NCBI GenBank assembly: GCA_041584055.1
Contig: JBFHER010000080.1
Span: 1-14,377, forward strand
DNA: 14,377 bases
Direction: 5' to 3'
DNA from: JBFHER01 sp041584055
Lineage (GTDB): Bacteria > Bacteroidota > Bacteroidia > Bacteroidales > UBA5342
Made by a program: the position numbers and the translations under genes. Under the pieces are notes generated by a model, which did not search any database, had not been told where the DNA came from, and was given only the letters and a program-made list of their open reading frames with translations. Below are positions 7,820 to 14,377 of the stretch, one piece after another. The number at the start of each line of letters is the position of its first letter. Position 1 is the stretch's first letter.

Positions 7820-9820
7820 ATGAAACGACCCGAACTCCTTAATAAAGATCCCTGGCTGGAAGGCTTCAGTGAAATAATCAACAGACGTTTTAAACAATAT
7901 CAGGATCGGAAGAGTGATCTGATCAAAAGATACGGTAGCTTAAAAGATTTTGCTTCTGCTTATCAGTTCTATGGTTTGCATCGGGAAGCGGGGGGTTGGA
8001 TATTTCGTGAGTATGCACCCAATGCAACGAAAATATTTCTCATTGGGGATTTTAGCAACTGGGAAGAAAGGGATGAATATGCCTTGAAATCAATCGATTT
8101 TGGCAATTGGGAAGTGCAACTGGACCATGCGCTGTTAAAACATGGTGATTTGTTTAAAATGAAAGTCCATTGGAATGGGGGATCCGGTGAACGCATCCCT
8201 GCTTATGTTACCAGGGTGGTTCAGGATGATGAAACGAAGATTTTCAGCGCTCAGGTATGGGAGCCGGAACAAAAATACGAGCTGAAGAGACCACATGTGG
8301 GGCTTGGTAATAAATCTCCTTTTATCTATGAAGCGCATATTGGCATGGGGACTGAAGAGGAGAAAGTCGGGTCATACAGCGAATTCATGGAAAAGGTATT
8401 GCCCAGGATTAAAGGCCTTGGTTACAATGTAATTCAGTTCATGGCCATTCAGGAACATCCTTATTATGGTTCTTTTGGCTATCACGTCAGTAATTTCTTT
8501 GCTAGCTCCAGTCGATTTGGGACACCCGAAGAACTTAAGGCCTTAATTGATGCGGCTCATGAAATGGGTATCAGCGTGATCATGGATATTGTTCATAGTC
8601 ATGCAGTGAAGAATGAAGCAGAAGGAATTGGGAACCTTGATGGCTCAGGATATTTGTACTTTCATGATGGAGACAGGCGTGAACATCCAGCATGGGATTC
8701 GCTGTGTTTTAATTATGGCAGTGAAGAAACACTTAAATTTCTCATGTCCAACTGCAGATATTGGATTGATGAGATGGGATTTGACGGATATCGTTTCGAT
8801 GGGGTGACCAGCATGATTTATTACAATCATGGACTGGAAATCGCTTTTACTTCCTACGATGACTATTACAATGGCGGACAGGATGAACATGCGCTTGTTT
8901 ATCTGGCTTTGGCCAATGAGGTTATTCATGATGTCTTTCCAGGTGCAATTACTGTGGCTGAGGAAATGAGTGGTTTGCCTGGATTGGCTTATAATGTAAA
9001 TGAAGGTGGATACGGATTTGATTTTCGTCTTGCAATGGGGATACCTGATTTCTGGATTAAGATGATCAAGGAACAGGCAGATGAAAACTGGAACGTGGGA
9101 CTGATGTTCCATGAACTATCAAACCACAGAGCAGAAGAAAGAACGATCAATTATGTTGAGTCACACGATCAGGCATTGGTGGGAGATAAAACCATCTTAT
9201 TCCGGCTTGTGGATAAAGATATGTACTGGCACATGCACAAAGGCTCTGAAAGCCTGGTTGTTGAACGTGGCATGGCGCTTCATAAGATGATACGGTTAAT
9301 TACTGCATCCACCATTTCTGGTGGTTATCTGAACTTTATGGGGAATGAATTCGGACATCCTGAGTGGATTGACTTCCCAAGGGAAGGCAACAATTGGTCT
9401 TACAAATATGCGCGCAGGCAGTGGAACCTTGTTGATAATCCGGATTTGCGTTTCGAATGGTTGAATGAATTTGATAAGGATTTGATCAGCATGCTTGCCG
9501 CTGAAGATGATTTTGATAAATCCTTCGCAGGTGTTCACGCATGCAACGAAGGGGATCAGGTCTTAATTTATCAGCGCAAGGACCTTGTATTCGCATTTAA
9601 CTTTAATCCAACCAGGTCATATTCTGATTATGGCATTAAGGTTGAATCCGGGAAATATAAAATTGTGCTTAACAGTGACTCTAAAAAGTATGGTGGCTTT
9701 GGCAATGTGGATGAAAATATTCTATACTATACCTCAGGTTCCGGAGATGAGAATGATAGTAAGCACTGGTTAAGGTTATATTTACCTGCCAGAACTGCAT
9801 TTGTATTAAGAAAACTGTAG
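7820..9820 (+). CDS. glgB: 1,4-alpha-glucan (glycogen) branching enzyme, GH13_8-like
   Basis: This 666-residue cytosolic enzyme cuts alpha-1,4 glucan chains and re-attaches them through alpha-1,6 links during glycogen synthesis. An N-terminal helical segment is followed by a CBM48-like domain (about 50-150, with GGWIFREYAPNATKIFLIGD), a GH13 barrel and a C-terminal beta domain. The catalytic regions are clear: region I MDIVHSHAVKN (about 255-265), region II GFDGYRFDGVTSMIY with nucleophile Asp327, region III VAEEMSG with acid/base Glu381, and region IV YVESHDQ with His449 and Asp450. The wording of these motifs and of FMGNEFGHPEWIDFPREGNN resembles eukaryotic GBE1 and starch-branching enzymes (GH13_8) more than E. 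coli GlgB (GH13_9), and the length agrees. No glgA, glgC or glgP gene is adjacent, and it appears to be transcribed alone. Confidence 0.95.
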   Translation: MKRPELLNKDPWLEGFSEIINRRFKQYQDRKSDLIKRYGSLKDFASAYQFYGLHREAGGWIFREYAPNATKIFLIGDFSNWEERDEYALKSIDFGNWEVQLDHALLKHGDLFKMKVHWNGGSGERIPAYVTRVVQDDETKIFSAQVWEPEQKYELKRPHVGLGNKSPFIYEAHIGMGTEEEKVGSYSEFMEKVLPRIKGLGYNVIQFMAIQEHPYYGSFGYHVSNFFASSSRFGTPEELKALIDAAHEMGISVIMDIVHSHAVKNEAEGIGNLDGSGYLYFHDGDRREHPAWDSLCFNYGSEETLKFLMSNCRYWIDEMGFDGYRFDGVTSMIYYNHGLEIAFTSYDDYYNGGQDEHALVYLALANEVIHDVFPGAITVAEEMSGLPGLAYNVNEGGYGFDFRLAMGIPDFWIKMIKEQADENWNVGLMFHELSNHRAEERTINYVESHDQALVGDKTILFRLVDKDMYWHMHKGSESLVVERGMALHKMIRLITASTISGGYLNFMGNEFGHPEWIDFPREGNNWSYKYARRQWNLVDNPDLRFEWLNEFDKDLISMLAAEDDFDKSFAGVHACNEGDQVLIYQRKDLVFAFNFNPTRSYSDYGIKVESGKYKIVLNSDSKKYGGFGNVDENILYYTSGSGDENDSKHWLRLYLPARTAFVLRKL

Positions 9821-9902
9821 TCTCTAACTTCGCTACGAAGCTGGGTGTAATAGCATGTTTTTTGAACATGATCTCATTGCTTATCAGATCAGTTTCAAAA
9901 GA
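9821..9902. other. Convergent glgB/lptD junction with two short hairpins
   Basis: These 82 bp separate the stop codons of glgB and lptD. Two small perfect inverted repeats are visible: CTTCG-CTA-CGAAG (9828-9840) and CATGTT-TTTTG-AACATG (9854-9870). Neither is followed by a T tract on either strand, so neither qualifies as a standard intrinsic terminator. They may still impede transcription or stabilise 3' ends. Confidence 0.4.
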
Positions 9903-12665
9903 TTAATATTCCCAACCGGGATTATCGGAAGGGGTGCTTCGTTTTTCGTATTTCAGATCCTGAAGCATTGATGAATTTACCCGGATTGAAAAATTGTAGT
10001 TTTTATAGCGGCCAAAAGGCATCACACTCATGCTCATTGACCAGCAGTGAAGGTTTCTTGAGATTGAAAAATTGGTAGATGTAATCTCTTTTTCCTTAAA
10101 GTCGTACCCAGAAGACGCGCGAATATCCCACTTGTCAGTAAGTTTAATACTTCCATTAAACCTTAGATTTGAGGTGCCATCATAGTCATAATCGTCAATA
10201 TCTTCATTGTAAGTTCCACTGATTCGGTAGGAGAAGTCTGCAGACAAGGTCCATGGGATGCTTGGTGTTGCATAGGCACCTTTTTTTGATTCGGTATCAG
10301 GTGGTCCTTTCGCTTCGGGACTGCCATCTGGTCCACCTTCCGGTCTAGCTCCATCTGACGCTGGTCCTTCACCCTTCGGACTTCCAGATCCTTTTTTGTC
10401 ACCTCCTTTACCAAAAAGGTTTTTAAATGTATCGTTGTTAATGGCGTAACCTGTGGACATGTTGGCGCTTGTTAAAGCTGCGATACTTCTGTCTCGTTCC
10501 CAGTAAGTTGTGTTAATTCGGGAAGACCGTCCGTATTGATCTGTCCCGTATACATAAGGATCAAAGCTTGCTCCCATGTTAATGCTCAGTCCTTTGAAAA
10601 GTGTGGTGCGGCCACGAACAGAAATGATACTCCATCGCATGGAGTCTGCAGCAATGTTGTAGCTGGTAGACATGCTCAGACTCTCAATCAATTTGACTTT
10701 CTTAAAGGTTTCAGCAGTGTCGGTAACTTCCTTCAACTTCATCTCTACATTGTTCCCCACCGAAAAACTCACTGACCCGCTTCTTCCTCTTCCCGGTGTC
10801 CCATAGAGAGAACCCTCATAGCGGGAATAATATACAAGTTCCGGGTCATCATACCCATCAATGTAATTTTCGTAATAATCATAATAACCAAATTTATCCT
10901 GACCAAAATCCGGACGATAGCTATAACTAATCGAGGGTGTCATCACATGTCGGATCGCATCCACCTTGTCCCCAAATAGTTTGCGGCTTGGCCGATAAAA
11001 TCCATAGAGTTTGGTTGAGGTTCCTACAGAGAAACTGTAATCATAAACCCGATTAAAGCCTGAGATTGTGTCTGTCACCAATTCACTGGTTTCAGTGTCG
11101 ATGTATCGATCAATGCTGTTCAAGTACCACCTTTCTGTGTAACTCATGGAAGGGGATACGGTGATGTAATTCAATAGGTTAAATGATGTACTGACAGGAA
11201 TGCTGTGCTTCATTCCATTTTGCCATTTTGCATTTGGACTTCCGCTCAGGACCTCGTCTTCCAGACCGGATATTTTATTACTCACCGAACCTGAATATGA
11301 CATGCCAATCTTTTCGTACCAGCGATCCTTTCCTACTCCTGAAGTGCTTTTAAATGGATAAATACGGGTGACCGAGAGGTTCATTTGAGGCAGGGTTAAA
11401 CTCAGTGTTTGGTTGCTGCTGTTTTGCGAAGCCATGATGCTTGAGGTGAAGGACAGTGGTAAGGTAGGGAAACGTTTCGAATAGGAAATACTTGAGCTTT
11501 TGTGATTGGTGGCCAACACAGAGGGGTTGTAATAAGTATCGTAGTTGTTTTGTTCGTATTTTCCTGTTGAGAAATCAACGCTTGCCGAAAAAGAAGAATA
11601 AGGACTTGCTTTAGAATCCTGACGGTGACTCCATGTAATTTTGAAATCTTTTGCCAGAGAATAATCCGGATCATCTTTATCTTTATCAGAATTAACGGAG
11701 TAATTTAAACTCAAAGATCCTGAGAATTTGTAACGCAGGCGATATTGTGACGATCCCCGTAATCGCCACGAGCCTTTGGAATAGATGTCTCCCGTTAGTT
11801 TTAAATCCATGTAATCACTCAGGGCAAAATAGTATCCTCCATCCTTGAGATAGAAACCCTTCACGTTTTCTTCACCATAACTCGGCATAATAAAACCTGA
11901 GGAATAAGTCTTTGTAAAGGGGAAATAACCAAAGGGGATGAATAAGGGATAGATTGGAACATCCTCCATCACCATGTAAGCGGGGCCGGTTACAATGTTC
12001 TTTCCTGGTCGCACCTTCGCTCTCGTCATGCGTAGGTAAAAATGAGGATGCTCATGATTATCGCAGGTGGTATAGCGCCCATTTTGCATGCACATGGCAT
12101 TTTCATCTATTTTTTTTGTAACCTCACTGGTCACGTATCCCTCTCCCTGTTCCGTCACTACATTTCTGATGAAGGCTTTTTGTGTGCTAAAATTATACGA
12201 GAGTTCCTCCTGAGTATACGAGGTTCCATGATCTGTAAATATCGGCAAATCCGTTTTTCGTCCAATGCTGTCCAGTCTTCCTTTGGCATGAATGGTATTG
12301 CTATCCAGATTCATATGAATGTAATAGGCTGCCAAATCAATTTCCCCAAAAACAACTTTTGCATTTCCGTAAATATCCACAACACTGGTTCCGGTAACCG
12401 CAATGCTGTCGCCAGAGTAAACAACGTCGTCGGTCATCATATCTTTTTGAGGACTGATCAGCATCTCACGTTTGCGAGGTTGATTCATATTCAGGGAATC
12501 TGAAGGCACAGTGTCTTGCACCAAAAACAATGAGTCAGTTGCAAGGCTGAGCGTGTCTTCCTGAAAGGAATAAATACTTCCTGCCGATTCGGCAAAAAAT
12601 AAAAAGCTAATAACCCCAACAACCACCCAACGCAGAAAAAGGTATGTCGCAAATTTTTTATACAA
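9903..12665 (-). CDS. lptD: LPS assembly outer membrane protein LptD
   Basis: LptD is the outer-membrane barrel that, with lipoprotein LptE, inserts lipopolysaccharide in the outer leaflet. The 920-residue product starts with a signal-like hydrophobic segment (about 8-28). An OstA/LptA-like beta-jellyroll follows (about 75-215), containing repeats such as VVDIYGNAKVVFGEIDLAAY and the Cys-bearing CMQNGRYTTC (Cys192, Cys201) ahead of HPHFYL. The conserved barrel entry DVPIYPLFIPFGYFP spans about 235-249, and a long barrel continues to near residue 910. The only other cysteine visible is Cys874 in RNLHCW, near the end of the barrel. Residues 752-796 form a Gly/Pro/Asp/Glu/Lys-rich low-complexity insertion within the barrel. 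The gene diverges from the amidase-MCE pair with 138 bp between starts, and ends 82 bp from glgB, which it meets convergently. LptD identity comes from domain order and motifs; LptE and the other Lpt genes are not in view. Confidence 0.87.
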   Translation of the reverse strand: MYKKFATYLFLRWVVVGVISFLFFAESAGSIYSFQEDTLSLATDSLFLVQDTVPSDSLNMNQPRKREMLISPQKDMMTDDVVYSGDSIAVTGTSVVDIYGNAKVVFGEIDLAAYYIHMNLDSNTIHAKGRLDSIGRKTDLPIFTDHGTSYTQEELSYNFSTQKAFIRNVVTEQGEGYVTSEVTKKIDENAMCMQNGRYTTCDNHEHPHFYLRMTRAKVRPGKNIVTGPAYMVMEDVPIYPLFIPFGYFPFTKTYSSGFIMPSYGEENVKGFYLKDGGYYFALSDYMDLKLTGDIYSKGSWRLRGSSQYRLRYKFSGSLSLNYSVNSDKDKDDPDYSLAKDFKITWSHRQDSKASPYSSFSASVDFSTGKYEQNNYDTYYNPSVLATNHKSSSISYSKRFPTLPLSFTSSIMASQNSSNQTLSLTLPQMNLSVTRIYPFKSTSGVGKDRWYEKIGMSYSGSVSNKISGLEDEVLSGSPNAKWQNGMKHSIPVSTSFNLLNYITVSPSMSYTERWYLNSIDRYIDTETSELVTDTISGFNRVYDYSFSVGTSTKLYGFYRPSRKLFGDKVDAIRHVMTPSISYSYRPDFGQDKFGYYDYYENYIDGYDDPELVYYSRYEGSLYGTPGRGRSGSVSFSVGNNVEMKLKEVTDTAETFKKVKLIESLSMSTSYNIAADSMRWSIISVRGRTTLFKGLSINMGASFDPYVYGTDQYGRSSRINTTYWERDRSIAALTSANMSTGYAINNDTFKNLFGKGGDKKGSGSPKGEGPASDGARPEGGPDGSPEAKGPPDTESKKGAYATPSIPWTLSADFSYRISGTYNEDIDDYDYDGTSNLRFNGSIKLTDKWDIRASSGYDFKEKEITSTNFSISRNLHCWSMSMSVMPFGRYKNYNFSIRVNSSMLQDLKYEKRSTPSDNPGWEY
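10278..10412 (-). other. Low-complexity Gly/Pro/charged insertion inside LptD barrel
   Basis: This in-frame stretch encodes LptD residues 752-796. They are dominated by Gly, Pro, Lys, Glu, Asp and Ser in imperfect short units of the type GSGSPKGEGP, GPDGSPEAKGP and PDTESKKG. It is bounded by barrel-like sequence on both sides (NNDTFKNLF before, TPSIPWTLSADFSYRIS after). It is therefore best read as a disordered loop between two strands, not as a frameshift. Whether it faces the periplasm or the cell surface cannot be decided from sequence alone. Confidence 0.75.
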
Positions 12666-12688
12666 TTTATATACCCTATTTTAGTCTA

Positions 12689-12721
12689 TAATAGTAAATT
12701 TGATGCCGAAAACGGCACAAA
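12689..12721 (-). promoter_or_regulatory. Candidate lptD promoter with palindrome in its spacer
   Basis: On the minus strand, TTTG (12721-12718) is followed after 21 nt by TACTATTA (12696-12689). This fits the Bacteroidota -33/-7 layout, although the -7 box matches TAnnTTTG at only four of six fixed positions. It would give a leader of about 17 nt before the lptD start. A perfect inverted repeat TGCCG-AAAA-CGGCA (12704-12717) occupies part of the spacer and could be a protein-binding site. Both assignments are inferences from pattern and position. Confidence 0.3.
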
Positions 12722-12736
12722 GCTATCTAAAAATGG

Positions 12737-12766
12737 TTTAAAAACAGACAATCCGAACTACTTTTT
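12737..12766 (+). promoter_or_regulatory. Candidate promoter of the amidase-MCE operon
   Basis: TTTA (12737-12740), an 18-nt spacer and TACTTTTT (12759-12766) each depart by one base from the Bacteroidota TTTG / TAnnTTTG pair. They would place transcription start some 30 nt before the amidase ATG. A second -7-like box, TACTTTAG (12772-12779), lies closer to the gene without a -33 partner. The AT-rich background makes chance matches likely. Confidence 0.3.
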
Positions 12767-12803
12767 AACGTTACTTTAGTTAGCTTTCAAATGGAGTGAT
12801 TTT

Positions 12804-13928
12804 ATGAAGGGAAATTTAAGCTTTCGAAATATATCAGCAAGGTTATATAAGTGTTGGACAGCTTTGGCTGTGATGTTGATACTGGTGCTTAATGTGCAGG
12901 CTCAGGGCTTTGAGCTAAAAACTATTGTGATAGATCCCGGGCATGGGGGAAAGGATCCTGGAGCTACGGGGAAAATTGCAAAAGAGAAAGATATTGCATT
13001 AAATGTATCATTGTTGGTTGGAGGCTATATTGAAAAATACCTGAAAGATGTGAAGGTGGTGTATACACGCAAAACAGATACCTGGGTTGATCTCAATAAA
13101 AGACCTCAGATTGCCAATGAGAACAACGCTGATCTTTTTATGTCCATCCATGTTAACGCCCTGGGAAACAAGAATTTTCATGGTGCGTCTACATGGACGA
13201 TAGGGCGACATAGGACCAATGAAAGCCTTGAGATAGCCAAAAAGGAAAACAAGGTGCTGGAGTTGGAAGAGAATTATGAAGAGAACTACCAGGGTTTTGA
13301 TCCGGATTCGCCGGATTCGTATATTATCTTCTCAATGATGCAGAATGCATTTAGTAAACAAAGCATTTCCCTTGCTGAAGAAATTCAGGATCAATTTACA
13401 AAGCGCGTAGGTCGACGAAATTATGGTGTGCATCAGGCCGGATTTTGGGTGTTGTACAATACCTCAATGCCATCGGTATTGATTGAATTGGGTTTTATTA
13501 CAAATGAAAAGGAAGAGCGATTTCTTGCTTCAAAGCAAGGCCAGGAATACATGGCTTCAGCAATTTTTAGAGCAGTTCGTGATTACAAGGCAAAAATTGA
13601 AGCAAGTACATCTGTTCATTTAAAACCGGGTCATCTGACCGTTAAAAAGGAGCTACCATTAGAAGAAGCGCCAGTTTTTAAACTGCAGTTCTTAACATCT
13701 TCCAAAGAGTTGTCTATGCTTCCACGGAAGGTGAGAAAAATTGAAGGCTTATCGTTTTATAAAGAGGGCAATTTGTATAAATATACTATCGGTGAATCTA
13801 CAGACATCAACGAGATACGAGCGCTTAAGCACGAACATGAGACAGACTTTCCTGATGCATTTATAATTGCATTTAAGAATGGGAAACGCATTCCAACATC
13901 TGAGGCATTGAAAGAAATTAGTAAATAA
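12804..13928 (+). CDS. N-acetylmuramoyl-L-alanine amidase (Amidase_3) with C-terminal SPOR-like domain
   Basis: This 374-residue periplasmic zinc amidase should cleave the bond between MurNAc and the L-Ala of the stem peptide, as AmiA/B/C do during daughter-cell separation. A signal peptide ends near residue 33 (LNVQAQ). The Amidase_3 domain spans about 38-262. Its expected zinc ligands are His47 (in IDPGHGGKDPGA), Glu61 (KEKDIAL) and His116 (SIHVNA), with catalytic Glu228 in VLIELGFITN. The segment around 140-185, between the second His and the final Glu, is Glu/Asn/Asp-rich and may hold a regulatory helix like that of AmiB/AmiC. Residues about 288-374 resemble the SPOR-like tail of Bacteroidota amidases, with FPDAFIIAFKNGKRI near the end, probably for binding septal glycan. 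It is followed after 29 nt by the MCE gene, so the two likely form one transcript divergent from lptD. A nearby upstream ATG stops after two codons. Confidence 0.94.
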   Translation: MKGNLSFRNISARLYKCWTALAVMLILVLNVQAQGFELKTIVIDPGHGGKDPGATGKIAKEKDIALNVSLLVGGYIEKYLKDVKVVYTRKTDTWVDLNKRPQIANENNADLFMSIHVNALGNKNFHGASTWTIGRHRTNESLEIAKKENKVLELEENYEENYQGFDPDSPDSYIIFSMMQNAFSKQSISLAEEIQDQFTKRVGRRNYGVHQAGFWVLYNTSMPSVLIELGFITNEKEERFLASKQGQEYMASAIFRAVRDYKAKIEASTSVHLKPGHLTVKKELPLEEAPVFKLQFLTSSKELSMLPRKVRKIEGLSFYKEGNLYKYTIGESTDINEIRALKHEHETDFPDAFIIAFKNGKRIPTSEALKEISK

Positions 13929-13957
13929 TCCCCATCTTTGTAGCAAATAATTCATAC

Positions 13958-14377
13958 ATGAAGATTTTAAAATCGAGAGAAGTACAAATCGGAATTCTGC
14001 TGGTGTTCATTATCAGCCTGTCAGTTTGGGGATTCAACTATTTGAAAGGTCGAAACTTGCTTAGATCTCCAGGACAATATTATTGTTCTTTTGAAGCGGT
14101 GGGAGGTCTGATGGAATCTAATTTTGTGGTTGTGCAAGGATTTAAGGTTGGATTGGTTGAGAAGATCAGTCTTGAAAACACAAATGCAGGACATCGCATT
14201 CTGGTTCGGATTGTGCTTGAGAACGATCTGCAGGTGCCAAAAGATTCGAGAGTGGAACTTGCAAGTCTGGATTTATTGGGAACCAAAGGGATTAATCTTG
14301 TGTTAGGAAACTCAAAGGATTATTTCGAAGGAGGTGATACCTTGCCAAGTTCAATACAAAAAGACATGCTGGCAGGA
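13958..14377 (+). CDS. MCE (MlaD-like) lipid-transport protein, partial (N-terminal 140 residues)
   Basis: The gene runs off the right edge; 140 codons are visible starting at MKILKSREVQIGI. One N-terminal membrane helix (about 10-28, ILLVFIISLSVWGFNYL) would anchor the protein in the inner membrane with its bulk in the periplasm. The MCE domain starts at about residue 38. It shows the family pattern FEAVGGLMESNFVVVQGFKV, then VGLVEKISL, and later VPKDSRVELASLDLLGTKGI. MCE proteins form hexameric rings that move phospholipids or other lipids between membranes, usually with an MlaE/MlaF ABC transporter; those genes would have to lie outside the window. In Bacteroidota, as I recall, this gene commonly follows the amidase, as it does here at 29 nt spacing. 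Family assignment is firm; the lipid cargo is unknown. Confidence 0.92.
   Translation, partial: MKILKSREVQIGILLVFIISLSVWGFNYLKGRNLLRSPGQYYCSFEAVGGLMESNFVVVQGFKVGLVEKISLENTNAGHRILVRIVLENDLQVPKDSRVELASLDLLGTKGINLVLGNSKDYFEGGDTLPSSIQKDMLAG

Noticed and set aside
8645..9112. 155-codon minus-strand open frame antisense to glgB
   Set aside because: It overlaps the catalytic core of the branching enzyme and shows no family motif. It is a shadow frame.
9828..9870. Two hairpins between glgB and lptD considered as terminators
   Set aside because: Stems are only 5-6 bp and neither is followed by a T tract on either strand.
10163..10414. 83-codon frame overlapping the LptD low-complexity loop in another frame, considered as evidence of a frameshift
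   Set aside because: The main lptD frame continues with barrel-like sequence on both sides of the loop, so no frameshift is needed.
12042..12503. 153-codon plus-strand open frame antisense to lptD
   Set aside because: lptD on the opposite strand is clearly coding through this region with conserved motifs. The antisense product has no domain features.
1..14377. Mobile element, phage, toxin-antitoxin, defence system, CRISPR or tRNA content
   Set aside because: I saw no transposase, integrase, repeat array, terminal repeats, tRNA fold or defence-type domain. All large frames resolve to ordinary chromosomal genes.

Overview
The window looks like a chromosomal segment of a Bacteroidota bacterium, probably of the Bacteroidales/Marinilabiliales type. 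The evidence is a TonB-dependent receptor with an N-terminal carboxypeptidase-regulatory-like domain and an OMP_b-brl_3 barrel, a long Bacteroidota-style LptD, an amidase with a SPOR-like tail followed by an MCE gene, a long (315-residue) PurC, A-rich translation starts without clear Shine-Dalgarno sequences, and TAnnTTTG-like -7 elements upstream of several genes. Base composition is AT-leaning and looks even throughout. I see no insertion sequence, phage gene, tRNA, rRNA, CRISPR array or attachment site.

Layout. (1) 10-2943, minus strand: a two-gene operon of an MBOAT O-acyltransferase and, 6 nt downstream, a membrane-anchored SGNH-like protein. This looks like an extracytoplasmic O-acylation pair whose substrate is unknown. 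(2) 2944-3431: a 488-bp divergent intergenic region. (3) 3432-5882, plus strand: a stand-alone TonB-dependent outer-membrane receptor. (4) 5931-7464, minus strand: purC and fucU as a likely operon ending in a strong intrinsic terminator whose stem pairs better on the minus strand. (5) 7465-7819: a divergent intergenic region. (6) 7820-9820, plus strand: a glycogen branching enzyme that resembles the eukaryote-like GH13_8 group. (7) 9903-14377: an envelope block, with lptD on the minus strand divergent from an N-acetylmuramoyl-L-alanine amidase and an MCE/MlaD-like gene on the plus strand. The MCE gene runs off the right edge.

How the genes work together: most of the window concerns the cell envelope. 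LptD inserts lipopolysaccharide in the outer membrane, the amidase cuts peptidoglycan, the MCE protein probably moves lipids between membranes, the receptor imports a ligand, and MBOAT/SGNH probably decorates a surface glycan. PurC, FucU and GlgB are metabolic genes with no obvious link to one another beyond proximity.

I do not find convincing evidence of a previously undescribed system. The best leads are the uncharacterised C-terminal domain of the SGNH partner, the Gly/Pro-rich insertion and three-cysteine arrangement in LptD, a short perfect palindrome inside the putative lptD promoter spacer, and fucU coupled to purC with no fucose pathway nearby.
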